64,000 bases of DNA, taken from assembly GCA_947095585.1 (NCBI GenBank), contig OX352765.1, forward strand, positions 19,776,444 through 19,840,443, read 5' to 3'. The notes beneath the pieces were generated by a model. It was not told the origin of the DNA. It worked only from the letters and a program-made list of their open reading frames with translations, and ran no database searches. The position numbers and the translations under genes are program-made. The DNA is from Nephrocerus scutellatus. Its lineage: Eukaryota; Arthropoda; Insecta; Diptera; Pipunculidae. Position 1 is the stretch's first letter; each line of letters starts with the position of its first letter. Positions 11,264 to 21,870 of the stretch are shown piece by piece.

Positions 11264-13102
11264 ATGGCTCTAAAGGTAGGCACTACTGGCATCAGTCACG
11301 TTTTGGATAAATTATTTAGTTGATTTGTGTCAAAAAAAAAGAGAACAATGCAAGGATATTGCGAAGATATTATTAAAAAGTGTGTGCAATTTTGTGGCAC
11401 AAAAAAAGTGCAATCGGAACAAGGATAATGGATTAAAATATCTTGAAAAGCAAATGGATTAAAATCAATTGTGTTAGACTAGAAAATTATGAAACTGAAA
11501 GCCATATAGGCCTTCTATATGTATAGAAGAAAAAGAAAATAACGGAGATAAAGCATTTAGGAAGAAAAATATTTTTTTTTTAAAAGTTGCGATGTGTACA
11601 GAGAGTTACATTAAGACACCAGTGATAAGGGTATTCGAGATTACATGGGAATAATGTGTTGTTGTAATTTCTATTATACGTGTGAATCGAACTCTCCAAG
11701 ATAAGGTTTTAGACAATGTTACGGTATTCTTATTGTCTGAAATATCTCACAATGCTTTTATATACTTCTATAAAAAATATGTTTCATATAAGTACCTGCA
11801 AACAGTTGCACATAACTGAAAACTTAGAAAACAAACTTCATACAAATGTCAGTTATTAAAATAGAGAACATGCAATTATTATTTAAAAATATGAATCCTG
11901 GTAATAATTAATTTAAGAATTAAAAAAAAAAGTTTGCTTATGGTTTGCTACATTTTACATACTCAATTATTTAAAATATGTGTCTTAACATTTCTTCTGA
12001 AACTCTGAAAACCTGGAATAGAATCTGAAAACATTATCAAAAAAATTAAAAACTTTACAGGGCCTTTTTTTAAAAAAATGATAATAATAAATGAAGGATA
12101 GTCGTTAAAGGAATAGAAAAGCTGTTATTTATACAGTACAATGGCAATGAATTAATCGATATTTATTTTTTTGCAGTACTTCATTTTCGCATCTGCCTTG
12201 TGTATGACATTGGCTTACCCATTGGAACATCATCAGTACTACGAAGGAGGACATCATGAGATTCAACATGAGGAGCCATCTTACGATTATGGTCATCATC
12301 AGGTTGCAAGAATCTCCCATGGTGAAGAGCATGGCTATGAACATCAGGAACACCATGAGGATGAACATGTTGATTATTATGTAAGTATTTTGAAAACGTT
12401 TTTGTTATCGTTGCTAAATATTAATGTTAATTTCAAATTTATTAGGCCCCACCAAAGTATGCCTTCAAATATGGAGTAAACGATTTCCACACTGGTGATG
12501 TTAAGTCACAGCACGAAACTCGTGATGGTGATACTGTTAAGGGTAAGTAAGCTGGTTGATTGGACCAGATTTGTGATATGTAATTGGGAAAATGCGATTA
12601 AATAAATATTTATAAATTTAAATTATCATTTAAAAATATTTTGGCTTAACTTGACCAGATTTTTCCAATTCATTTTTATCACAGCAAAGTAAAATTATAA
12701 ACGAGCCACTAAAATCGTAAGAAGAAAATGTGATATAACAACCTTTAGTTGATTTCCTGATTTGCTTTTTTGTTGTTTGTATTAATAAATAATAATTAAC
12801 TTATAATAATTAATAATAATACTAAGTAGAGACGTATTCTCTCTATGCCTCTGAATTCTAAACACTTAAGAAACGAACTCGTTCACATTTTGCAAAATTT
12901 TATATTCAGTATCATTTAAATTTTTAACTGTATTCAAAATAACATTTTTACATTTCTTCCTCTTACCCTAGGACAATACTCACTCGTTGAGGCTGACGGT
13001 TCCATCCGTACCGTCGACTACACCGCCGATAAGCACAACGGCTTCAATGCTGTTGTTCACAAAACCGCTCCAATTCACCACTCCGAAGACCATCACTATT
13101 AA
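11264..13102 (+). CDS. RR-2 cuticular protein (CPR family), four exons
   Basis: Exons are 11264-11275, 12177-12380, 12446-12542 and 12972-13102, giving 147 aa. All introns are GT-AG (901, 65 and 429 bp). Residues 1-17 are a signal peptide ([17 protein letters not shown]). Residues 18-72 are rich in His, Glu and Tyr. Residues about 76-135 form the extended Rebers-Riddiford RR-2 chitin-binding domain, with [36 protein letters not shown] and NGFNAVV; a short His-rich tail ends in DHHY. RR-2 proteins bind chitin fibres outside the epidermal cell, mostly in hard cuticle. The start is fixed by the CPR-typical tiny first exon (MALK) followed by a phase-0 donor. The last intron, phase 1 after VK-G, splits the chitin-binding domain; gene 2 lacks it. 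Family certain; the orthologue within the CPR family was not assigned. Confidence 0.93.
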
Positions 13103-13162
13103 AAATTGCCAGATAATCTAGAAGGAAACTTATAAACGAATTGTGAAAAAAAATGTAGTAGT

Positions 13163-13193
<31 letters not shown>
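13163..13193. repeat. (TA)n microsatellite in the 3'UTR of cuticle gene 1
   Basis: Alternating TA interrupted by a single TTT, about 60 bp after the stop codon. Confidence 0.85.
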
Positions 13194-13194
<1 letters not shown>

Positions 13195-13608
13195 AGAAAA
13201 CGATAATTTAGTTAATGAAATTATTTGCACAACTATGCTGCGAACTTGTGAAACTATTTAAAGGCACTGAAGTATTTTTAATGTATATTTATTACACCAA
13301 AAATCTGAGGAAGAGAAAATTTGCAAGAAACTCTAATCTTTACAATATTTTTAACTTTAACCTAAAATAGAATTTAATTTAAGCAAAACAATTCTCCTAA
13401 TCACAATATAATCAATATTCTGCTTGCTATTAATACTTAACTATACTACTTTCATAAACTCTGTGATAGAATTAATAATCTTTCTAATTTCCATTTAATA
13501 TTGATTTTTTACTCTCAAGTCACTGAACTGAACTGACTCACTCGTATGCATTTTTCAATTATCTGTCTGTGTTTCATAATAATTGTAGTATTGTGTAAAT
13601 GTACGATT

Positions 13609-13614
13609 AATAAA
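13609..13614 (+). terminator. Candidate polyadenylation signal of cuticle gene 1
   Basis: AATAAA is followed within 15-30 nt by a T/GT-rich stretch (TGTATGTG then T-rich). It implies a 3'UTR of about 500 nt. No better-placed AATAAA was noticed nearer the stop. Confidence 0.5.
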
Positions 13615-15240
13615 TCCTGTATGTGTTTTTTTTATTTCATTTGTTGAATTTTATTTTCGTATGTTTCCTTTTTCATGTTTTTATCTTTGTATTAAAGCAT
13701 GGTTTACTATGAAGTAAGCGTAATAAAACGATAACGCCAAGGGTAATAAATCTCATAATTGGAAATGTTCATTAATTAAATAAAAATTAAAATAGAAGCC
13801 ATTTAGTTTACTTGTAACAATTTCCAGTTCTCTTATTTTACTATTACATAACTCATTATTTTCTAGTGATTATGCTGCTGTGGAAAAGATATAACGATGA
13901 GCTCTGTTAAATATGTTTAACAGCAAAAATACAAGAAAAATTAGTTTTTGTACACTCTTTTTTATTTATTGCTTTTTCTTCCAATTACCAGTTGAACGCA
14001 CGCAGAATATCATTGAACTTGGACCAAACAACAATCGTAATAAGCACATGTGCGTTCAAGAAAGTAAGCTGTGCGTATTTAACACGCAAGATGTGAGAAT
14101 ACCTTGAAGTACGACTTGTACACGTATTATATTTTGTTTTGCACGGCGACTGACCACGAAATCTGCCAATTCGTAGAAAGTGAAACTGAACTGCAGAGGC
14201 CATAGACTGCTATTTTGGTAACGAGTTTTCCATCCGAAGCAAAGCTGTTCTGCTGCGGGAAATCGGGGAAATTTATTAATTTTTCATTGCTGTATCATGT
14301 CGGACGGCAACAACCAATGATGGCGATGTCGTCACATAAATCTTCGAGAGCTCTTATCCTTATACGTAGTCAAGTGGAAGCATTTGGCGTGATGTAAACT
14401 CGTAGATCAGCGCAAGTAATCTGCGCATTTTAACCAACGCCGACCGTTGGAAGAAGAGCCAACTTGGACTTTCGCCGAATGATCAGCGGATTATAAATCG
14501 CTTAAATAGCCACTACCAGAGACCAATAAGTACGCGCTAAAGACTGCTTATGTTGTCTTACCGTTAATATTACGTTTTCCAACTCCCAGCGTTAGTAGTC
14601 ATCGTTGGTCGCCGTCGTTGTCGTCGGTCAGCGGAAGATTTATTAATTGAATTGGAGATAAAACGTGAAATAATTGTGCAAGTTTTTCTTCTTTTTTTTG
14701 TATTAACAAGCGCGGATATTGGAGCTATAAGTTATTGCATATGATTACTGATTGGTAGACATAAAACAGCATTCGCCATAATTTTGTTGGATTACAGTTA
14801 AGAGAATACATTTTATCTTTGATTATACATATATTTTACAAATGTGTGAGTATCCTCTGCGTCGTACTATGATCTTCAACTTAATGTGTTTTTTAAATAA
14901 AGTTGCTAGGTATTCATTTCAAACATTACTAGAGTGTGTGAATCATGTAGAGGTTACGAGGACATGAGCTCTAGACAGACAACAGATATTTAAGCTCCCT
15001 TGTTTCTGCCTTTTAAGCGGTTTAAATGAGTAATCAGTCGATGGAATCTAGTTCTGGTTATTGGGATGGTTCTTGAGACATCAATAAATCGTGAAAAATT
15101 CTGTTAGTATTTTCAAACATTGTTTCCTCAGAGAAGCATTTTTAAGTATTCCTTCCTCAGAGAGAGGACTTCTTGGTAGAAATATGATTTAATTGGTCGC
15201 TTAAATTAAATGCGTTCCTGTTAAGTACTATTTCCATACC
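13615..15240. other. Intergenic DNA, no gene recognised
   Basis: Short frames at 13913-14107 and 14215-14397 have no domain. The stretch 14560-14690 is less AT-rich with CGTCGTTG repeats and looks like upstream or 5'UTR DNA, but no coding exon follows that I can support. Confidence 0.4.
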
Positions 15241-15244
15241 TTAA

Positions 15245-15410
15245 TATTAAATAATAATAATATAATAATATTTGGTGCGTCACACCGATGCTGTCCAAGG
15301 CATAGCTTTTCGTGACCATTCGTAGTTTGCGTGTTATATTTTTGTACACAAATGGAAGGAACCTAGGAATTTATTTCCGTATCTGAAAGGTGAATTAGGA
15401 AGCATTAGGT
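15245..15410 (-). mobile_element. tRNA-derived SINE, body and tail only
   Basis: On the minus strand the copy ends in an AAT-type tail (plus-strand AATAATAATATAATAATA at about 15251). It carries the family body blocks matching GGTGCG, CCAAGGC, TTTTGTACACAAATGGAAGG and GGTGAATTAGGAAGCATT. The tRNA-like head is absent, so it is 5'-truncated. Confidence 0.65.
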
Positions 15411-15738
15411 GCAATAAAAATAATACAAGATAAAATAAAAAATTAATGTAAAAAAACTTCGTTTTTGGTTACAAAGAAAGTTTTATGTTTACGTACAACG
15501 TTTTATGTTTGTTCAACGTACAAAATTTTAGATATACTCGTATAGGACGTACAAGCGTTGGTTAAAAAGTAGCGGAAGGAATCCAAAAAATAACACACAT
15601 AACTCTTACGCTACTCGTAACACGTGTCACTTGCAGGATATCAAAAATAGCATCAGCTATTCAGGACTGATTGAGAGCCCGAAGGGCGAAGCTTATATTC
15701 AGAGGACATGAAAATTTTTCAGCGAACGTGTGTACATT

Positions 15739-15804
15739 TGTACGGATGTACGGATGTATGGATGTTCGGATGTACGTTTATACGTTTATACGTTTATACG
15801 TTTG
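15739..15804. repeat. 8-bp minisatellite that switches unit midway
   Basis: Four units of TGTACGGA type (with TGTATGGA and TGTTCGGA variants) are followed directly by units of TATACGTT. Period 8 is kept across the change. Confidence 0.9.
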
Positions 15805-15807
15805 TCG

Positions 15808-16248
15808 TGTCGTATATCTCGGCTTCTACCAGTCAAAATTTGGGACTTGTTTTAAGAAAATTGGTTAGCGGTTGGCTTGCGATAGCGTAATTTTTTCATT
15901 CATAGCGAAACTGAATGAGAATGAAACTGAGAAAACTGAAAAGAATACTCAATCTACGCATTGCTACCGATTTTTTAGGCCTGAAGGCTTGCAAAGTAAA
16001 ATGTGGTTTTTTAAGTCTATTTTAGAACTGCTGAAATTATCGCTTATGAATGAAAGACCTACATTTTACGTTGCATACTATGAGGCTTCTAAGATAAATT
16101 ATTCTTTAGACTGAATTACAACTAAATATACATACACGGGTGTGTGTAGTCACTCGCATAGCAGAATACTATTAACCCGTGTGTCTATAGTAGTGAAACG
16201 TTTTTTGGAGTAACTCGTATATCTCGGCTTCTACCAGTCAGAATTTAA
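15808..16248. repeat. Direct repeat pair containing CTCGGCTTCTACCAGTCA
   Basis: CGTATATCTCGGCTTCTACC and the next bases recur nearly unchanged at about 15809-15841 and 16216-16248. A third, diverged copy lies in opposite orientation at about 52790-52870, where the homology extends through an AATTGGTTAGCG block. This marks a dispersed repeat family of unknown class. Confidence 0.65.
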
Positions 16249-16539
16249 TGGGACTACATAGTTTTTAAACAAAAAATAAAGTTTTTTTTTTAAAAAAAAC
16301 TTTCTTTGTTTTTTTTTTTTTTAAAAAACGGTATTTTTTTGTAAATTAAGTTAAGTTTAAAAAAGAACTAACGATCGGCAGCTTCAATTGCAAAAAAAAT
16401 ACAGTATTTCAGAAAATAGAGTAGACACATAAATACAAAAATGAAATAAGTAAGCAAAGACGCATTACTTTTTAAAAAAAAAATAGATTGGTATTTCATA
16501 CTGAACTTCAGTAGATTTTCGTATTGCTATTGCTAAAAT

Positions 16540-17240
16540 ATTTTGCAAAGAGAATTTTTGACATACATCAATTGCAATTTTTGGTGTCCTTCCAAGAAAT
16601 ATAATTTGAACATTGTATTGCACAAGTATTGTAAAATTTTCAAGGTAAATTAAAGAGCTTTCGTCATCTTAAGATTTATCTTCAAACGAATTTTCGACCT
16701 TGTTGCCTTCTTCGATAACGCAATCTCGTACTTCTTATATTGAAATGTCACTTTCATTGTTGACTAGAGTTCTATAAGTTTTTGCAGATCCGTTTTTAAA
16801 TACTTAGATGAAAAACGATTGCTACAAAGGCTAAAAATTGAATCTTCTTCTATAAAATAGAAGAATTCGGAATAGACCAGAATTGTACGTTTTCCTAAAA
16901 CCATTTCTTAACTTCAAATTGTTGTATTTTCGGACAACACTCGCTCTTTGTAAGCGACTTTAGGTGAATTTTATATATACTACCTGAACAAAAGCTGCGA
17001 TATATTTGGTACAATAAATATGAGTTGTAGATACATCCAGAAAAGACTAGCATTTTAAGACTTCTCTGTCTGCTTAAAAAGCTCAATAATGTCAGTTTTT
17101 CTTTGGTCGTTTCAATGCTTGGAGCTTTTTTCCAAGTTGTCAGTGGTTTTCTCTCAGTAACTCGCAGTTGCTGTGTATAATATGGATAACATCTTTTGAG
17201 AAACACCTGCAAATATCAAAAAAATAACAAAAGAAGAATG
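16540..17240 (-). pseudogene. Coding-like remnant of unknown family
   Basis: A minus-strand frame of 105 codons (16895-17212) is preceded by a polypyrimidine-poor but plausible acceptor (GATATTTGCAG at about 17212). Downstream, shifting frames read DCVIEEGNKVENSFED and LENFTILVQYNVQIIFLG before a stop near 16500. Composition is more protein-like than neighbouring frames, with Cys, Trp and charged residues evenly spread. I recognise no domain. It could be a decayed transposon protein or host pseudogene, or chance. Confidence 0.22.
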
Positions 17241-18689
17241 CAAACTGTGTATTGAATAAAAGCTTACATTTTAGAGATAAAATAACTTTAAACTACACAT
17301 TTTAGACAAAAGAGTAGGTAATAAATAGATTATGTGTTCTTACTCCTAATAAATTCGAGTAATATTGTATTGAATAAAACATTTGGTTAAGTGCAGTAAA
17401 ACTGGCAACACTCTCAAATGTAAAGCACTTAAATAGTTATAACAAAATTGTCGAACCGGCGAACTGTGCTGCTTTCTTAGACAATTAATTTTATTTCCAT
17501 CTTAACAAACTTTACCAAGCCTAAAACGATACCATATTTTTCTACTTTTGTGCAATTTGTACCGTTTGCAACAAATATTAAATAAACGATGTAACTGTTG
17601 CATACCTAATTGTTGAACAATATATTTGCACAGGGGCGCTTTGCGGTAAATGATTTAAATATAAATAAATTACAACAAATATATTTAAAATTTATTTAGT
17701 CAACATTTGAGCAGAATATGAAATTAGCTGAATTCAACTTTTGCAGTGTGATCATTTGAAAAAATATTTCCTGAAATATTTAGAAACTCTGCATTACCAC
17801 GCATATCCATTTTTTTGTGGAAGATATTTCTCCTTAATGAATATAGTTCTCGAAATATCTTTGATTAGTAATTCGGCATCTCTAAGTCTAGACGTATATA
17901 GCACAGCACAGCGCAGCAGAGCACCTCGTAGACTAATTATTTAAGACTTACAGACAAAAAAAAAATCATTTGTTCGTTGTGTTGGAATTTATGGATTTTC
18001 TGTAAGTCTTAAGTAATAAGTTTTAACATTATGAGAGCTCCCTTAGACTGAACACCGCGCAATGCACGCAGCAGATGCAGATCGCAGACGCCAAAATCTG
18101 TCACGCTTGCGACTGCGACGTATGTAAAATAAGCACAGCATCTGCCTCTGTGCATTTTGACAATTATTGAACAGCTGTTTTTCGATTAGCTGCATTTTTT
18201 TGGTACCGGAACAGGAACAAGAATATTTTTACAACAACAATGCAATGCACTCGGAATAATTTTTTCACACGACCATAGACCTATTCCATTCCTACGCTAT
18301 AACCTGTCCTCAAAAGAAGACATAATCCACACTAGTGTGTTAACATAGAAAACAATTTTGTTATTTACTGCAGTCTCAGCGAACACATATTCTCAAAGTA
18401 GTGCATTACGCATGAGCAGTTTAGCAGGAAAATTGTTTTTTTTTTTTAATAATATACACACTCTAAAGGGGCGTGGGCGTTAGGAAATTATGGTGAGGAA
18501 AAGATGAGATGTCTATACACGTGTGTCTTAAACTACTGTAATTCATTTCATTCCACATTCCCAAAAGACCCTTAAAAGACGACGCACTCTCCTCTACCTC
18601 CTCTCCTCTTCTCCTCCAGTTTCACCACCGCGTACCTGATTATTCATATTATGCGATCTGAATTTTCTTAACGCGTAAATGTTAACATT
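17241..18689. other. Intergenic DNA with a short inverted repeat
   Basis: No gene recognised. TTAAGACTTACAGA at 17941-17954 and its exact complement at 17999-18012 form a 14-bp inverted repeat with a 44-nt spacer. A CAGCGCAG/GCACAGC-rich stretch lies at 17900-18140. Confidence 0.45.
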
Positions 18690-18815
18690 TGTAGCCACCT
18701 TCAAAAGACTATCAAAAAACCACCCAGAAGATCCCCCAAAAGACCGCCAGAAAGACCCTCAGAAGACCTCCAAAAGACTCAAAAAAGACCCACAAAAGAC
18801 CCCCAAAATACCACC
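18690..18815. repeat. Degenerate AAAAGACCC tandem repeat
   Basis: About ten irregular units of 9-13 bp of the form CAAAAGACCC / CAGAAGACC follow one another. The plus-strand frame through them (18679-18897) reads a Lys/Asp/Pro low-complexity peptide and is not a gene. Confidence 0.75.
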
Positions 18816-18946
18816 AAACGTACTTTTAATTTGGGCAGCACTGATGATGAATGATTTCAAATTAAAAAGTTGCTTGCAACGTGAAAGCGTTATGTGACGC
18901 CTTTTTACGTAAAACAGAACAGTAGCTTGTTTTTTCATTTTCTATA

Positions 18947-19046
18947 GGAGAATAGCAGAATTGCATTTGCTATTAATGCTGTAAACTAACTTACACGAAA
19001 CACAACACCACTGCATCGTATAGCAAATGCAATTCTGCTATTCTCC
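18947..19046. repeat. Perfect 27-bp inverted repeat with 46-nt loop
   Basis: Arm 18947-18973 is an exact reverse complement of 19020-19046; the arm begins GGAGAATAGCAGAATTGC. The loop of 46 nt is unpaired by eye. Complementarity stops sharply at both arm edges. The size matches an RNA stem-loop precursor or a very short foldback element. Confidence 0.85.
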
Positions 19047-19088
19047 TCTCAAGTTGAACCAAGAGTAAATTTATAATATAGGAAAAAT

Positions 19089-19276
19089 CTTATAGTCGCA
19101 TCTTAGTCCTACATACCTAATTTTATACAAATCACTTAAGAAATGGCTTAGTTCCCAAAAATCCAGACCCTATTGGCCAGATCCCAGAATTTTCTTACTA
19201 GGAACTAGTCTTATAATCGCAGCTTAGTCCTACATTCCGAGTTTCATACGAATCGTTTGAGAAATGCCTTAGTTCC
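19089..19276. repeat. Two diverged units of a 121-bp-period direct repeat
   Basis: Units 19089-19155 and 19210-19276 share TTATA(G/A)TCGCA, CTTAGTCCTACAT and GAAATG(G/C)CTTAGTTCC with scattered changes. The start of one unit to the start of the next is 121 bp. They begin about 40 bp after the perfect hairpin. Confidence 0.7.
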
Positions 19277-20444
19277 AAATGCAGCTGTGGCCGTAGTAAG
19301 TTTTATTAGACATTAAATGTAAAATTGAATAATTAAATATAAACTGAATAACTAAGATTTAAAGATAATAACTTTCTTTAAAAACCCTAGTTTCCTACAT
19401 CAACAACAGACTTTAAACTTCTAGGATATTCGATGGTAGTTACAGAGGTACAATCTGGGTAAAAAATATTCCTTTCAAATGATTAGTACCATATTATTTC
19501 TTGAGTTTATTTGATTTGTATTATTCAATTTGAAAAAGAAACGATTAACAAAGTATCAAACAAGCGTAAGCTGAAAAGCCTGTTATTGGGTTCAAAACAA
19601 ATCAAACTTTTAAAAGCGAAACAAATTTTTTGAAAGGCATAATAAATGGCCAACAGCAAAACACTTAAGTTTATTAAGCAAAATAACAATACATTACACC
19701 TCATTTAAAGCTAGGTATCGCACACCTTAAATTGTAAAACGGAACAATGAGAATTTAAACCTGACCAAACGCAAGTTAGAGCCCTTTTAAAGTAATGATG
19801 GACTGTAAAAAAAAAAAATTGGCAAAAGCCGACTCATTTGGTTTTTGTTTTTAATTCGCAAAATTGCTTATATCCATTACATTCGATCCCGGGGTTATTT
19901 TCAGTTTTGATGAAATATTACAATTCAACATAAATCATTTCTAAAGGTCAAATTCTGTTGTGGACCTCACCGGACCTCAGCTAACGATAATTTAAAGATA
20001 ACTATCGTTCATATTTATCCAGAGATACTGAGAGATAGAGGGAAGAGACTTTTAACTTTTAATCTCGACGGTAATATACCATGCAATCCGCCCAACAGAC
20101 TCTGTCTGTCTGTGTACGATGCTGCAAAACTATTTTTGGACTCACAAATCTTTTTTTCTAATGTTTCTTGTACATATTTAAAAATGCAAGGCTATAGTGC
20201 ACTCGTACTTTACCCGTACGTCACAATTGTTAGCTGATTCATTGTAGAGACGTCAATGTGGCGGCCAACAAACAGCGAGCGTGGTCGACAATTAGAATAA
20301 CCTTGAGATCAGTTTGTCTGTCGGCAAATAATAAGTAACTTTTCCAGTAGATACAAAGGTGCGGTGCTCACGTTGGCATAAAGTGGTGCAGAAATACGGC
20401 AATGATTTCAACTTTTTACAGAAGCAAGCCGGAGCTGAGTGGAA
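19277..20444. other. Intergenic DNA, possible promoter at its right end
   Basis: No gene recognised to about 20200. From 20215 to 20440 the composition is less AT-rich and contains ATCAGTTTGTC near 20310, an initiator-like site, ahead of a short secreted-peptide-like frame. Confidence 0.35.
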
Positions 20445-20540
20445 ATGATTAGTGTGGCTATATTTTTATTGATCTGTGCTTATTGCAAAAGCGAAAATCG
20501 TAATTTGGAGTTCCGGACAAGATTAAATCGATCACGGTAG
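20445..20540 (+). CDS. Possible small exon encoding a signal-peptide-like sequence
   Basis: ATG at 20445 opens 31 codons reading MISVAIFLLICAYCKSENRN and then a basic stretch, ending at TAG 20538-20540. The first 14 residues are a good hydrophobic signal sequence. The stop overlaps ACGGTAGTT, a weak donor-like site, so this could be a first exon whose partner lies elsewhere. A short upstream ATG frame (20402) overlaps the start. There is no homology, no second exon and no poly(A) evidence; it may be chance. Confidence 0.18.
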   Translation: MISVAIFLLICAYCKSENRNLEFRTRLNRSR

Positions 20541-20724
20541 TTTATTTCGATCTGTGTGGCTGCAATTGGTTTACTTTTAGGTATGAAGAAGTATTGAACG
20601 GAAATGTTAAAGCTTGTAATTTGTTTGTGTATCCTTCAGCTTATTCTGTTATTGTTACTCTACTTTAAATGAATTTTTAAAATATTTTTTGAAGTAAATA
20701 TAGTCTGTATTATGGTGTAATGGT

Positions 20725-21560
20725 GTTCCTGCACTGGACCTTAGAAGTCTAGTCTGGTTCACAGATGTATCGAAGAAGAAAACGGGTGTTGGAGCTGGTG
20801 TCTTTGGACCCAACACCAAAAGTCCACCAAAGTCCCACAGTTTTCCAGGTAGAACTCCATTCCATTGATATCTGCGCCAGGAATTACCTTAGTAAAGGAA
20901 TCAAGGGCGCTCAAATATATATCTTTTTAGATAGCCAGGCAGCCCTTAAAGCGCTGTCGTCCAACTTATTGGAAACGTTATCAGTCAAAAACTGCTATGC
21001 TGCACTCAATCTCTTGCTAGATACAACGGAGTGAAGCCGGTTGGGTCTCTGCTCACCAGAGGTAACGGTAACGGTAACGGCAGGTAACGAATCTCCAGAT
21101 AAACTAGGTAGGGCTGGCTCGGAATCTACGTTCATAGGACCTGAACCATACTGTGGTGTCAACTGTGCTGCCGCCACAGCACAGCACATTGTTGGAAATA
21201 CAAACTTCGTCTGGCCCACTGGGAAAGTGTCTCAAGGCGGAGGCAATCCAAACAATTGATCAGGAACTTTTCCTATAATATAAATAGGGATAGCATTAGG
21301 AAGGCGGTGAGTATTCTAGCAGGTTTTGCGGTATAACCTTAGCAAACTTGGTGTGAGCTCAGAGACAGAAAGTAGTTCCTGCTCGGAGGATGATGAGTCA
21401 TCCAAGCATATTCTCTGTGAATGCCCAGCATTACTTTGATTAAGGAGCAGCATTTTTCATAAGGAAATATGCTCGACAACGAAGTTAAGAAACTTTGCCA
21501 CTAAGGATATACTATTCTTCACTAGGGAGGTGGAGGTGGTACGTCTTTTAGTGTAAATAT
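20725..21560 (+). mobile_element. LINE ribonuclease H and C-terminal fragment
   Basis: The plus-strand translation (with frameshifts) gives VWFTDVSKKKTGVGAGVFGP, then SIDICARNYLSKGIKGAQIY, DSQAALKALSS, AGNE and the GSESTFIGPEPYCG segment. It then gives the terminal SSKHILCECPAL motif near 21400. This is the RNase H domain and tail of an I/R1/LOA-type LINE ORF2; three catalytic acidic positions look kept (TDVS, DSQ and a Glu-containing helix). The usual PGHxGxxGNE stretch is disrupted by a GGTAAC hexamer expansion at 21060-21088. RT and endonuclease are absent. Confidence 0.8.
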
Positions 21561-21729
21561 AACTTAAGATACAATCGATCTTTTATATCGCAGTGTCTGC
21601 CACGCTAGGGCAGGCTAGGATATTTACTAAAAAATAGTCTGTTTCAATGAAAATATAAGCAACACACACGGTTGTCATTACGAATGCTAAATTTGTTTTT
21701 TTTTTAATAAAACAATTTGTTTTTAATAA

Positions 21730-21870
21730 ATATAAAAACAATTTGGTTAAAATGCAATCGATGCCATTAATTCTGAAACACCAAATCATTCCAATGTCAC
21801 CACGGAAACGTCTGCACGAGCAAATGCACTGAACCCAACTTTACGTGAGTTTTTTCATAAATGAGGCGAT
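21730..21870 (-). repeat. Dispersed repeat related to 10190-10310
   Basis: Shares CCACGGAAA(T/C)G(C/T)CTGC and the ATAAAT(C/G)(G/A)GGCG blocks with 10190-10310; a shorter similar piece (CGATGCCATTAATT) occurs at about 50010. On the minus strand both read an FRGD/FRGE-like stretch, suggesting the 3' end of an old transposon gene. Class unknown. Confidence 0.4.

Noticed and set aside
18679..18897. 72-codon Lys/Pro/Asp-rich frame
   Set aside because: Produced by the AAAAGACCC tandem repeat.
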